A stretch of 64,000 nt of DNA from assembly GCA_003298465.1 (NCBI GenBank), contig QNGA01000001.1:682001-746000 (forward strand). Reading direction: 5' to 3'. The position numbers were made by a program, and so were the translations under genes. Positions 33,234 through 42,259 of this stretch are shown one piece after another. The notes beneath the pieces are model-generated. The model was not told the origin of the DNA, ran no database searches, and saw only the letters and a list, made by a program, of their open reading frames with translations. Numbering within the stretch: the first letter of the stretch is position 1; each line of letters begins with the position of its first letter. This stretch comes from a halophilic archaeon. GTDB lineage: Archaea > Halobacteriota > Halobacteria > Halobacteriales > Haladaptataceae.

Positions 33234-34490
33234 TTACTCGTCCGACCGCACCGACGCCGTCGATTTGCCCCTGTCCTCGTCCTTATCGGGCTTTATTTCG
33301 GCGAACCAGTCGGGGTACTCGCGTCGCTCGCGTCCCTCGAACGTCGGGTCGCCGGACATGGACTTGATGGCGCGGGCGTCGTCTTCGCTCCAGACCGCCC
33401 CGTCCTCGTGGAAGAGGCCGTTGACGACGCCCATCCGCCGGAGGCGGACCGAGTACGCCGGTTTCACCATCAGCGACCAGAAGAAGTTCCCGATGCCCGC
33501 GTCCGCGATTATCGGCGCCAGCGAGGAGTAGTCCGGGACGGCCTCTTCCTGGCTCACGTTCGCGAAGAACCCGTCCCCCTGACGGATGCGCTGCCACTCC
33601 GACAGCCAGACGGGAGCCTGCATCCCGTCCGCGACGTTGTTCGCCTGCCGGAGCGTCCGACGGTACTGGGCGGGCGTCTGTGCGAAGTTGTAGTGGAACT
33701 GCAGGACGTCCATCCCCCAGTCGAGATAGCGGGTGTTGTTCGTGAGGCTCGTCGCCCCCACCGTCAGCGGGATGTCCCCGCGCTGGGCGGTGAGCGTGTT
33801 CGCCATCTTCGCCATGAACTCGACGTCTTTCTTCTCCCAGCCCGGTTCGTTGGTCAACTCGATGGCGAGCAGTCGCGAGTCGCTGCGATACCGCCGCATG
33901 AACCACCGGATGTACTTCCGGGGCGTCTCCCAGAGTCGCTCGTTCTTTATCGTCCGGGTCGCGGGCGAGAACGTGTGGACGGCCGTCAGCGGGTCGTCGT
34001 CGACCAGGTTCTCGTACGTCGGTTCGTGGCCGATGCTGTCGTGGAGGCCGATGACCACGCGCATGTCGCGGTCGGCGGCGGCGTCAAGGAAGTGTTCGAG
34101 TCGCTCCTCGTGGCCCTCGGGGTCTTCGAGCCAGTAGGTGTAGCTCAACCACGTCCGGATGGCGTTGAGGTTCAAGCGGGCCGCATAGCCCAGGTCACGC
34201 TCGATGACCGCGCGGTCGTAGTCCTTCCACATCTGGTACCGGTTGAACGCCCGCGCCGGCATGTAGATAGCGCCGCGCACGTCGACCGGAGCGTCGGTGT
34301 CGAACTCGTCTGGGAGGACGTCGCTCGGCTGCGACGAGCGGCCGTCCGACCGCTCCGACGATCGCCGTCTTCCATTCGCCCCAGTACGTGACTCGTCCGA
34401 GTTCCGTACCGTTCCGGTCGGCGAGAGACCGGCAGCGGTCGCACCCACCCCGAGACCGAGAAACCGCCGACGCGAGACACGCCCGTTCAT
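33234..34490 (-). CDS. Tat-exported GH5-like glycoside hydrolase
   Basis: A 418 aa protein with Tat signal SRRRFLGLG, then a Ser/Arg-rich linker. The TIM-barrel of the cellulase/mannanase type is shown by LNLNAIRTWLSYTYW, VVIGLHDS, LLAIELTNEPGW (acid/base Glu215), VLQFHYN and WLSEWQ (nucleophile Glu298). Expected to cut beta-linked polysaccharide outside the cell. It lies between a beta-helix protein and an arylsulfotransferase-like protein. Confidence 0.82.
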   Translation of the reverse strand: MNGRVSRRRFLGLGVGATAAGLSPTGTVRNSDESRTGANGRRRSSERSDGRSSQPSDVLPDEFDTDAPVDVRGAIYMPARAFNRYQMWKDYDRAVIERDLGYAARLNLNAIRTWLSYTYWLEDPEGHEERLEHFLDAAADRDMRVVIGLHDSIGHEPTYENLVDDDPLTAVHTFSPATRTIKNERLWETPRKYIRWFMRRYRSDSRLLAIELTNEPGWEKKDVEFMAKMANTLTAQRGDIPLTVGATSLTNNTRYLDWGMDVLQFHYNFAQTPAQYRRTLRQANNVADGMQAPVWLSEWQRIRQGDGFFANVSQEEAVPDYSSLAPIIADAGIGNFFWSLMVKPAYSVRLRRMGVVNGLFHEDGAVWSEDDARAIKSMSGDPTFEGRERREYPDWFAEIKPDKDEDRGKSTASVRSDE

Positions 34491-34591
34491 CTTCCTGGTA
34501 GAACGACGAGCCAGCCCCTAAAACCTACGACCGTCCGGCGGAAATGTTGGCCGAGGCGGTACAGTCGTCCCGCGGACGAACGCCGTCGGCG

Positions 34592-36007
34592 TCAGTTCTC
34601 GTCGCTCGCGACCCGGTAGACCGGGAGCTGGAGGCGGTATCCGCGCCAGTACGCCTCCGCGAGACTCCACGTCGGGCCGACGAGGAGGATGCCGATGAGC
34701 GCGAACACTTCGAGTACGTGGAACCAGCCCGGCGTGACGTAGAGCGCTGCGTTCAACAGTTTCGGCGGTATCGCGTCCTCGACGGCGGTCAGCGTCTTCT
34801 TCGGCAGGGAGGCCAGGCCGCCGTCGCCGGTCTTCGCCTTGCTCTCCGCGTCCTTCGCCTCGCCGTCGATGCTCGCCTTCCCGGCGAGGTCGGCGCGCTG
34901 CGCGCTCGGGCCGCCCGCGCTCTCGTCGCCCGTTCCGAGGCGTTCGGCGTCGTAGGGGAAGTTGAACTGCGCGCTCCACACCTTCTCGCCGTCCTCGTTT
35001 ATCTCGATTACGCGGTTGCCGTGCGTGTCGGTGACGAGCGTGTTGCCGTTCGGCAGGCGGTCTGCGTCGCGGGTCCACTGCATCCGGGCGTCCTTCCACT
35101 CCCAGCTCTGTTTCCACGCCCCGTCGACGCGCTGGAACTCGACGACGCGGTCGTTGTGCGAGTCGGCGACGATGACGGCGGGACCGCCCTGGGACCTGGG
35201 GATGTAGTCGGGGTTGTGCTGGCCGAACAGGACGCTGTGGTTGTCCTCCTCGCCGAGCGTCCAGCTCTCGTTCACCCCGGTCGTCCGGTTGATGAACACG
35301 ACCTCGTCCTGGTTGCGGATGCTGACCATGATGCGGTCGTCCGGCAGCACCTCCACGTCGTTGAGGTGAGTGAAGTCGTTCGGGAAGGGACCGCCGCTGT
35401 CGTGTGAGTAGTGTGCGAGGGCCTGCCACTCCCAGGTGATTATCTCGCTGGAGGTGTTGACGACGAACACCCGGTCGCGCTCGATGTCGGCGACCGCGAA
35501 GTGGGTGTCGTTGATGCGGTCGACGTCGTGCCAGCGGTTCGTGTACGGGATTCGGAACCCTGAGTAGGTCGGGACGACGCGACTGTACAGTCGGTCGACC
35601 TCGTCGGTGGACATGTTCAGGCGCTCGATGACCATCCGGCGGCAACTGGTCACGCCGTCGCACTGCCGCTTGGGGACGGTCTCGGAGCCGACGTACGTGA
35701 CCGTGTACTTCCCGGCGGGCGACGGGTCGACGTCGGAGTAGTAGTCGAGCGTTGCGTTGTAGTACAGTACGTCCTTGTCGGGGCCGACTGCGACGAGTTT
35801 CGCTCCGACGGTCGGACTCTTGTGGTCGGTGACGACCGTTATCTCGTCGGCGGGAACGTCCGCGATGCCGTGGGGGCCGTTCGTCGTTCCGGGGTCGGCG
35901 ACGGCTCCGGAACCGGTTACCTGCCCGGCGTATCCCGACGCGAGCACGCCGACACAGAGCACCAGCAGAACGCCAAACGCGACACGAAGACGCTTTCGGG
36001 GGACCAT
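34592..36007 (-). CDS. Arylsulfotransferase (ASST)-like membrane beta-propeller
   Basis: A 471 aa protein. An N-terminal membrane helix (FGVLLVLCVGVLASGYAG) and a C-terminal one (VLEVFALIGILLVGP) frame an exported propeller. Blades contain DVLYYNATLDYYSDV, TNRWHDVDRINDTHFAVADIERDRVFVVN, HLNDVEVLPDDRIMVSIRNQDEVV and LVTDTHGNRVIEINEDGEKVW, the pattern of haloarchaeal ASST-like proteins. A true sulfotransferase activity is not proven by sequence. Confidence 0.75.
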   Translation of the reverse strand: MVPRKRLRVAFGVLLVLCVGVLASGYAGQVTGSGAVADPGTTNGPHGIADVPADEITVVTDHKSPTVGAKLVAVGPDKDVLYYNATLDYYSDVDPSPAGKYTVTYVGSETVPKRQCDGVTSCRRMVIERLNMSTDEVDRLYSRVVPTYSGFRIPYTNRWHDVDRINDTHFAVADIERDRVFVVNTSSEIITWEWQALAHYSHDSGGPFPNDFTHLNDVEVLPDDRIMVSIRNQDEVVFINRTTGVNESWTLGEEDNHSVLFGQHNPDYIPRSQGGPAVIVADSHNDRVVEFQRVDGAWKQSWEWKDARMQWTRDADRLPNGNTLVTDTHGNRVIEINEDGEKVWSAQFNFPYDAERLGTGDESAGGPSAQRADLAGKASIDGEAKDAESKAKTGDGGLASLPKKTLTAVEDAIPPKLLNAALYVTPGWFHVLEVFALIGILLVGPTWSLAEAYWRGYRLQLPVYRVASDEN

Positions 36008-36165
36008 TCATCGTCAATCTTTCACCGGATACAATAAATCTACTCGAAATGTCGTCGAATCCACTCGCCGGGCACTCGAACCTACCTGCGTCGGCGTCTA
36101 ATCCACCGTTGCCACGTTCGTAACGATGCTGGTACGTCCGGAGACCACGCGTCGGACCCGAACCG

Positions 36166-36672
36166 TCACCGTCCGTCGCGCGAGACGAGGACCGTCGGCC
36201 GTCCCCGGTACCTGACCAGACGGAGGGTTATCCGCGTCCGTCCGGAGCTCCGGACGACCAGCGGCCTCGCGTCGGGACGTACCCGCCAGTCGCCGTCCCG
36301 GGTCGCCACGCGAACGTCGAACGGTACGTGCCGAACGCGGGTTCGACCGTCGGCCACTCGGTAGGCCAGCACGTCGCCGCGGGCGTCCTTCGGGTGCCGA
36401 CGACCGGGGACGCCACCGACCGCGACGAACTCGACCCCGGCGCTGGTCGGCGACGCGGCCGGAATCGCGGGCGTGACGACCCGACGCGCGCCGCGGTGGC
36501 CCACCGGGACGGCGTCGTCGCTTTCGACCGCCTGCATCGCCCGGGAGAGTCGACCGAGTTCTCGCTCGACGCTCCGTTCGGCACCGGTCGTCCGGGCGTC
36601 CTCGACGGCGGGTGCCGCGAGACCGCAGATGGCGACAGCGAGCACGACGGCGAGCGCCGTCCGGACGCTCAC
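36166..36672 (-). CDS. Pilus-cluster protein (DUF7311-like)
   Basis: A 168 aa protein with an N-terminal signal or membrane helix (ALAVVLAVAICGLAAPAVEDA) followed by a helical stalk and a beta domain. It overlaps the coiled-coil gene upstream by 4 bp. In haloarchaea I recall this pair next to a secretion ATPase and GspF gene; here about 8.5 kb of other genes separates them from the ATPase. Confidence 0.6.
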   Translation of the reverse strand: MSVRTALAVVLAVAICGLAAPAVEDARTTGAERSVERELGRLSRAMQAVESDDAVPVGHRGARRVVTPAIPAASPTSAGVEFVAVGGVPGRRHPKDARGDVLAYRVADGRTRVRHVPFDVRVATRDGDWRVRPDARPLVVRSSGRTRITLRLVRYRGRPTVLVSRDGR

Positions 36673-37103
36673 AGCGCCTCCCTCAACCGGTCGAGGAGGG
36701 AAGCGTCACCGTCTCCGCCGGTGTCGACGGGGTCGCCGCGGGTCGTGGTTGCGTTCTCGTCACCGGTCGCCCGCGCGCTCCCGTTCGTCGGCGGAGCGAC
36801 GGCGTCCGACGCGGTCGGAGCGGACGCGTCGGACGACTCCAGGGCCTCGACTTTCGCCAGTGCGGTGTCGGCGCGGCGCTCGACGTCCTCGTTGACCGAG
36901 CGGACGTTGCCGACGTAGCCTCGCACCGCCTGGAGGGCGGCGTCCAGTTCGTCCACGCGCGCTTCGAGGTCGTCGAGTCTGGCCGCCAGGTCGTCGGTCG
37001 TCGCCGCGAGGCCGGCGTCGTCGTGGCTGGGGGGTTCCTCGGCGTCGGCGAGCGTACGTTCGACGGCGTGCAGTCGTTCTTCGAGGGTGTCGGAGTCGGG
37101 CAT
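36669..37103 (-). CDS. Coiled-coil protein (DUF7310-like)
   Basis: A 144 aa protein. Residues 1-90 are heptad-rich coiled coil (LEERLHAVERTLADAEE, LAARLDDLEARVDELDAALQAV), and the C-terminal part is a Thr/Gly/Asp-rich linker ending SLLDRLREAL. No membrane helix. It is probably a cytoplasmic partner of the pilus/secretion machinery by gene order. Confidence 0.62.
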   Translation of the reverse strand: MPDSDTLEERLHAVERTLADAEEPPSHDDAGLAATTDDLAARLDDLEARVDELDAALQAVRGYVGNVRSVNEDVERRADTALAKVEALESSDASAPTASDAVAPPTNGSARATGDENATTTRGDPVDTGGDGDASLLDRLREAL

Positions 37104-37314
37104 CGACGGCGTTGGCCGCGCCCCGGTACGTAAAGGTTCGTCCGACGGCGCGAACGTCGGCTACCGTTCCTGGTGCGCGGTCGGCGACCTCATCCCCGGC
37201 CGTACCGCGACGCCGGGTTCCTTTCGCACGGCGGCGTCTCGTCGGCCGACGTGGACCTCGTTTTTTCTCACCCGCGTCGGAAAGTTGATTATCCCCCAAT
37301 CAGACGCTTCGCTT

Positions 37315-38388
37315 ATGAAAGTCGTCCTGATAGGAGTGGGGCAAGCGGGGGGAAAGATAACCCAACAGCTGGTGGAGTTCGACGCCCGGATGGGCTTCGA
37401 CGCGGTGCAGGGTGCGATCGCCGTCAACTCCGCGGAAGCCGACCTCCAGGAACTGGACCTCGAAACGGTGCTCGTCGGTCGGGACCGCGTGAACGGTCAC
37501 GGCGTCGGCGGTGACAACGAACTCGGCGCGGAAGTGATGCAGGAGGACGCCGGCCAGGTGATGAGCGCGCTGGAGGGCCGCATCACCGCCGAAGCGGAGG
37601 CCGTCTTCGTCGTCGCCGGCCTCGGCGGCGGCACCGGCAGCGGCGGTGCGCCGGTGCTCGTCCACGAACTCCAGCAGATACACGAGATGCCCGTCTACGC
37701 GCTCGGCGTCCTCCCCGGGCGCGGCGAAGGTGCGATGTACCAGGCGAACGCCGGACGGTCGCTGAAGACCGTCGTCCGCGAGGCCGACGCCACCCTACTG
37801 GTCGACAACGACGCCTGGCACGCGGCCGGCGAGAGCATGGGCGAAGCGCTGGACGCGATAAACGAGGCCATCGCTCAGCGAATCGGCCTCCTGTTCGCGT
37901 CCGGCGAGGCGACCGAGGGCGTCGGCGAGAGCGTCGTCGACTCCAGCGAGGTCATCAACACCCTCCGCTCCGGCGGCATCGCCGCGCTCGGGTACGCCAG
38001 CGCGCCCGCGGACGAGGAGAGCGCCGAGAACATCAACACCGTCACGAGCAATACCCGCCAGGCGCTGCTGTCGAACCTCAGCCTCCCGAACGCCGTCGCG
38101 GCGGACTCGGCGCTGCTGGTCGTCGCCGGCCAGCCCGACCGCATCCCGCGGAAGGGCGTCGAGAGCGCCCGGACGTGGGTCGAAGAGCAGACCGGCAGCC
38201 TCCAGGTGCGCGGCGGCGACTTCCCGCTCGACAGCGAGCGCCTCGCGTCGCTCGTCCTGCTCGGCGGCGCGGAACGCTCCGAGCGCATCCACGAGTTCAT
38301 GGAGCGCGCGAAGGAGGCGAGCGAGCGAGCCGAACGAGAGGACCCCGCCGAACAGTTCCACAACGAGCAGATAGACGACCTGTTCTGA
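37315..38388 (+). CDS. cetZ: CetZ/FtsZ-family tubulin-like GTPase
   Basis: A 357 aa protein from the ATG at 37315 (MKVVLIGVGQAGGK). The tubulin signature GGGTGSG is at about 104-110, preceded by VNSAEADL and followed by PVYALGVLPGRGEG and NEAIAQRIGLLF. The VLIGVGQAGGK start and lack of the C-terminal FtsA-binding peptide point to the archaeal CetZ group, which affects cell shape and motility in Haloferax. The acidic tail ends QIDDLF. Confidence 0.88.
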   Translation: MKVVLIGVGQAGGKITQQLVEFDARMGFDAVQGAIAVNSAEADLQELDLETVLVGRDRVNGHGVGGDNELGAEVMQEDAGQVMSALEGRITAEAEAVFVVAGLGGGTGSGGAPVLVHELQQIHEMPVYALGVLPGRGEGAMYQANAGRSLKTVVREADATLLVDNDAWHAAGESMGEALDAINEAIAQRIGLLFASGEATEGVGESVVDSSEVINTLRSGGIAALGYASAPADEESAENINTVTSNTRQALLSNLSLPNAVAADSALLVVAGQPDRIPRKGVESARTWVEEQTGSLQVRGGDFPLDSERLASLVLLGGAERSERIHEFMERAKEASERAEREDPAEQFHNEQIDDLF

Positions 38389-38485
38389 TCCGTCGCTCGC
38401 GTGACGAGCGGTCACGGGTCGACGCGTCGTCGCCGCCGGAGCCGCGACGGGAATCTATTTGGACGTGCCACCGCCACTCCCGGGC

Positions 38486-39382
38486 ATGGTATCGGAGATC
38501 TTCGACGGAGAGCGCTGGGAGGAGGTCGACGACGTCGACTTCCGGGACATCACCTACCACCGCGCGAGAGACCAGGGCACCGTCCGCATCGCGTTCGACC
38601 GCCCCGAGGTGCGCAACGCCTTCCGTCCGGGCACGGTCGACGAACTGTACGACGCGCTCGACCACGCCAAGCGCCAGACGGACGTCGGCTGCGTCCTCCT
38701 GACGGGCAACGGCCCCTCGCCGAAGGACGGCGGCTGGGCGTTCTGCGCCGGCGGCGACCAGTCCATCCGCGGCGAGTCGGGCTACGAGTACCGGGACGAG
38801 GACGAGGAGCGCGAGACGGCGTCGGAGGGCGGCCGCCTGCACATCCTCGAAGTCCAGCGGCTCATCCGCCACATCCCCAAGCCCGTCGTCTGCGTCGTCC
38901 CCGGGTGGGCGGTCGGCGGCGGCCACTCGCTCCACGTCGTCTGCGACCTCACCCTCGCCAGCGAGGAGCACGCGAAGTTCCTCCAGACCGACCCCGACGT
39001 GGGGAGCTTCGACGGCGGGTTCGGCTCCGCCTACCTCGCCCGACAGGTCGGCCAGAAGAAGGCCCGCGAGGTGTTCTTCCTCGGGAAGACCTACTCCGCC
39101 GAGGAGGCCGCGGAGATGGGCATGGTCAACGAGGTGGTCCCCCACGAGAACTTGGAGGACGTCGCGCTGGAGTGGGGCGAGGAGATGAACTCGAAGTCAC
39201 CGACCGCGATGCGGATGCTCAAGTACGCCTTCAACCTCGACTCGGACGGCATGGTCGGCCAGCAGGTGTTCGCCGGCGAGGCGACCCGGCTGGCGTACAT
39301 GACCGACGAGGCCCAGGAGGGACGGGACGCGTTCAACGAGGGCCGCGACCCCGACTTCGACGACTACCCCTGGCACTACTGA
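38486..39382 (+). CDS. menB: 1,4-dihydroxy-2-naphthoyl-CoA synthase
   Basis: A 298 aa crotonase-fold enzyme from the ATG at 38486. MenB features: FDRPEVRNAFRPGTVDEL, FCAGGDQSIRGESGY with the oxyanion and substrate loop, VPGWAVGGGHSLHVVCDLTLAS, QTDPDVGSFDGGFGSAYLARQVG and MGMVNEVVPH. It closes the naphthoquinone ring in menaquinone synthesis. No other men gene is nearby. Confidence 0.92.
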   Translation: MVSEIFDGERWEEVDDVDFRDITYHRARDQGTVRIAFDRPEVRNAFRPGTVDELYDALDHAKRQTDVGCVLLTGNGPSPKDGGWAFCAGGDQSIRGESGYEYRDEDEERETASEGGRLHILEVQRLIRHIPKPVVCVVPGWAVGGGHSLHVVCDLTLASEEHAKFLQTDPDVGSFDGGFGSAYLARQVGQKKAREVFFLGKTYSAEEAAEMGMVNEVVPHENLEDVALEWGEEMNSKSPTAMRMLKYAFNLDSDGMVGQQVFAGEATRLAYMTDEAQEGRDAFNEGRDPDFDDYPWHY

Positions 39383-39745
39383 GACACGTCCCTCCGTCTC
39401 CGTCGCCGGGCGGCGACGCGGTCCGGCGCGCGGTCGCGGTGCAGCGCGAGTCCGAACCACCGTTCGCTCTTTAAGTGCTTCCCGCGACAAGGGATAGATA
39501 CGAACGAGGCTTCTCCGGAACTCGGCCACCGTAGCCGCAGGTCTCCTCTCGTTTTCGGGCACTGCTCGACTCGCCGGGTCGTCCACAGCGGAGGAACTGG
39601 CGGCGTCGCCGCGCCGTCTTCGTCGCCGGGCGGAGCGCAATCGAGCACTGGGCCGATCTATCGGCCGAGGACGGGGATTTCATTTCCCGCTATCTTGCTC
39701 TCTATTTGACGATGTCGTTATAAACTGTGGGAGACATTCACAGTC
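39383..39745. other. 363-bp intergenic region with repeat copy 2
   Basis: Contains the repeat at 39471-39510. Before the next gene are TATA-like tttgacga and cgttataaac (39705-39726). Confidence 0.5.
39471..39510 (+). repeat. Intergenic repeat family, copy 2
   Basis: ttaagtgcttcccgcgac followed by aagggatagatacgaacgag. It is identical over the core (aagtgcttcccgcgac and aagggatagatacga) to copy 4. Confidence 0.82.
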
Positions 39746-40084
39746 ATGGTTTCGCTGGACACGATCTTCGATCTGCTAAGCGAAGAGCGTCGACGGTACG
39801 TCCTGTACTATTTGAAGGAACAGGACGGGCCGGTTTCGGTGACGGAGCTCACCGAAGCGGTGGCCGACCGGGAGAAGGCCTCGTCGCCGGAGGACGTCCC
39901 GGACGAGACGCTCGAACGGATAGACGTCTCGCTTCGGCACAACCACGTCCCGAAGACCACCGACGCCGAGTTCGTCGAGTACGACCGGGCCGACGGCGTC
40001 ATCCGTCTCCGTGGCTCTCCGCCGGAGTTCGAGGCCCTCGTCACCATCGCCGAAATCATCGAAAACCCCGACATAGACGAGTGA
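39746..40084 (+). CDS. DUF7344-type winged-helix protein
   Basis: A 112 aa protein. FDLLSEERRRYVLYYLKEQDGPVSVTELTEAVA is a winged-helix start seen in many haloarchaeal small regulators, and the later DVSLRHNHVPKTTDAEFVEYDRADGVIRL is the recognition helix and wing. It likely binds DNA. A second member of the same family is at 41697. Confidence 0.78.
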   Translation: MVSLDTIFDLLSEERRRYVLYYLKEQDGPVSVTELTEAVADREKASSPEDVPDETLERIDVSLRHNHVPKTTDAEFVEYDRADGVIRLRGSPPEFEALVTIAEIIENPDIDE

Positions 40085-40153
40085 CGCGCTCGCCGGTCGT
40101 GCAGTCGTGACGCTCCCGTCACGGACCGCGACGGGAGTCCGCGTTCGCCGGTG

Positions 40154-40468
40154 CTATCGCTCGCCACGTAATCGAACGTGGCCGTCGCGTCGGAGCGTCA
40201 CCTCGTACCCGGCGTACGTTATCTTAATCCGGACGCGAGGTGCCGTGTCGTCGTTCGGCGACGCGACGAGCGCGTTGAGCGCGTCGGGGTCGACGTAGTC
40301 GTACAACGGGTCGAGCGCCGCCGGGTCCCGGTCCGTGGCATCCGCGACCAGTTCGGTCACGGCGGCGACCGGCGTCGTTACTGCCCAGTCGTAGTTGACG
40401 GGGCTCGCGTCGGGTGGCTCATCTCCGCCCCTGGGTTCCTCACTAGGGCGCTCACCATCCCCGCTCAT
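40154..40468 (-). CDS. HalOD1 output-domain protein
   Basis: A 104 aa protein. An acidic N-terminal tail is followed by a compact domain: PVAAVTELVADATDRDPAALDPLYDYVDPDALNALV and VRIKITYAGYEVTLRRDGHVRL, the haloarchaeal output domain 1 pattern. It probably has a signalling or regulatory role, often as a stand-alone domain near wHTH genes as here. Confidence 0.78.
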   Translation of the reverse strand: MSGDGERPSEEPRGGDEPPDASPVNYDWAVTTPVAAVTELVADATDRDPAALDPLYDYVDPDALNALVASPNDDTAPRVRIKITYAGYEVTLRRDGHVRLRGER

Positions 40469-40542
40469 AATGACCCTCCAGAGGATATGCTGCTACATTA
40501 ACTTTCTGTGAGAAAGTGGGTGACAACGCGCGGGACGGCTCG

Positions 40543-41334
40543 TTACCCTTCGGCGTTCGAGAGACGCCACGTGAAAATCGCTCTGAGGACGACGACGAGG
40601 CTGTTCGTCTCCCCCCTGCCCCAGATCGCCGTCTCGGCGTGCTCCGAGGGGTCGGACTCCGACCGTTCCTGCCGAACGCTGACGAGCGTCCTCGTCCCGT
40701 CGATCATCAGGAGACGGCCGGCCGGCGTGTCCGACCAGACCCAGAGCGATTCGAACATCTCGGCGCCGGGAATCGACTCCTGGATGCTGGCCTGCACCGT
40801 CGGCGAGATTCCCGCAAGTTGTATCTGGACCCCGCGCTCGGCGGCCCTGGCCAACGATTCGACGATTTCGTCCGTGAGGAGTTCCTCCACGGTCATGTAG
40901 ACGATTTCGTCCTCGGCGCTGTCGAAGAACTCCGTGACGCGGCTGGTGACGGCCTCGTGGCCGTCGACGGTCCAGACGCCCTCCTGCTCGGTCCGGCGGG
41001 GACCGGAATCGAGCGCGTCGAGCGCCGTCCTGAGCCGGGAGAGCCGGTACTGGAACTCCCGTTCGAACGCGCGCCCGAGCGTTTCGGCAGACACCGGCCA
41101 GAACTGCTTGGGCGTCGAGTGCTGGACGTCGACGAGTCCCTTCTCCGTGAGTTCCTCGACCGAGTCGTACACGCGCGTCCGCGGCACGTCGGCGACTTCG
41201 CTCACGTCCTTCGCCGTGCCCGAGCCGAGACCGACGAGGGCGACGAGCGTTCTGGCGGCGTACGTGCTCAGTCCGAGCTGTTCGAGGTTGTCGATAGCCG
41301 CGGAGTTCGGGTCGTCGGGTGGATTATCGCGCAT
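40543..41334 (-). CDS. TrmB-family transcriptional regulator 1
   Basis: A 263 aa protein from the ATG at 41334. The N-terminal winged helix is LGLSTYAARTLVALVGLGSGTAKDVSEVADVPRTRVYDSVEELTEKGLVDVQ. A coiled linker and a PLD-like effector domain follow (AEDEIVYMTVEELLTDEIVESLARAAERGVQIQLAG, GRLLMIDGTRTLVSVRQ). Probably a ligand-sensing repressor or activator. It is a paralogue of the gene at 42260. Confidence 0.82.
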   Translation of the reverse strand: MRDNPPDDPNSAAIDNLEQLGLSTYAARTLVALVGLGSGTAKDVSEVADVPRTRVYDSVEELTEKGLVDVQHSTPKQFWPVSAETLGRAFEREFQYRLSRLRTALDALDSGPRRTEQEGVWTVDGHEAVTSRVTEFFDSAEDEIVYMTVEELLTDEIVESLARAAERGVQIQLAGISPTVQASIQESIPGAEMFESLWVWSDTPAGRLLMIDGTRTLVSVRQERSESDPSEHAETAIWGRGETNSLVVVLRAIFTWRLSNAEG

Positions 41335-41414
41335 CGGTCTCTGACCAGTAATACTGTCTGACGTCGTCCGTATCGAAATCCCTACCCCGGAGGGCAGGGC
41401 TGACACGCAGTGGC

Positions 41415-41429
41415 GAGTGGTTGGGACAC
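41415..41429 (+). repeat. 15-bp repeat shared with the 42260 promoter
   Basis: GAGTGGTTGGGACAC, identical to 42245-42259, which ends immediately before the start codon of the second TrmB-like gene. Here it lies 81 bp upstream of the first TrmB-like gene, in the opposite orientation to that gene. Confidence 0.55.
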
Positions 41430-41696
41430 TACCGCGCTGCGTGCCATCCGTATATCAGGCTGGCGTAGGCAAGAAGCTTTTGTGATTAAGTGAGTAACAG
41501 AACTGCGGACGGTCCCCTCACGAGAGAAGATTCCGACTGCAAGTATCAATTTACGTACTATCGTGGCCTCTCGTACCGAACCGCGGTTCAGTACGGATGA
41601 CGGCTCGGCAGGACTGTCACTCACTTCATCAAAACAGGGTATTTGGGTAAAAAAGATGGATGTTGAAGCAGTGCCGGACCCACTCTCGAAGCGACG

Positions 41697-42005
41697 ATGG
41701 ACACCAGCACCATTTTTCGACTGCTCGGGAGGAGTCAGCGACGGCACGTACTGCTCGAACTCGGAGTACAGGAAACGACTGCCGGCATTGCCCAGGACGG
41801 CGACGGCGGCCTCGACATCGACGCGACGTACTCGGGCCCGCGCAAACTCGAACTCGAACACTGTCATCTCCCGAAGCTCGTGGACAACGACGTAATCGAG
41901 TGGAACCGCGAGACGAACACGGTCACCAGAGGCCCCAAGTTCGACGCCCTCGAAGCTCAACTACGACTGCTACGGGACGAGGACAGCGATGTTCCCGACG
42001 GCTGA
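41697..42005 (+). CDS. DUF7344-type winged-helix protein 2
   Basis: A 102 aa protein related to the one at 39746: IFRLLGRSQRRHVLLELGVQ, then KLELEHCHLPKLVDNDVIEWNRETNTVTRGPKF (recognition helix and wing). It lies between the two TrmB-type regulators, suggesting a small sensory or regulatory cluster. Confidence 0.72.
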   Translation: MDTSTIFRLLGRSQRRHVLLELGVQETTAGIAQDGDGGLDIDATYSGPRKLELEHCHLPKLVDNDVIEWNRETNTVTRGPKFDALEAQLRLLRDEDSDVPDG

Positions 42006-42244
42006 CGACGCTCCGGACCGACGGCGTCGGCCGAACGAGGAGCCCTCGACGGGTAGCACGCCCGCTACCAGAGCGCTGGCGACCACTGGCTCCCTACGAC
42101 GTATCCGGCGTAGCGCACCGTAGCGACGCCGAGACTCCAGTTCGTCGCCTCTCGTGATTGCGCGGTGTGTTCGTCATGCGCGAGGAGCGTCAGTGGCTTG
42201 TATCCAGCGAGCGAACGAGTCGTGTATATCCGGAATCGTCCGGA

Positions 42245-42259
42245 GAGTGGTTGGGACAC
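42245..42259 (+). repeat. 15-bp repeat directly before the 42260 start
   Basis: GAGTGGTTGGGACAC followed at once by the ATG. It is the second copy of the sequence at 41415-41429. Confidence 0.55.
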
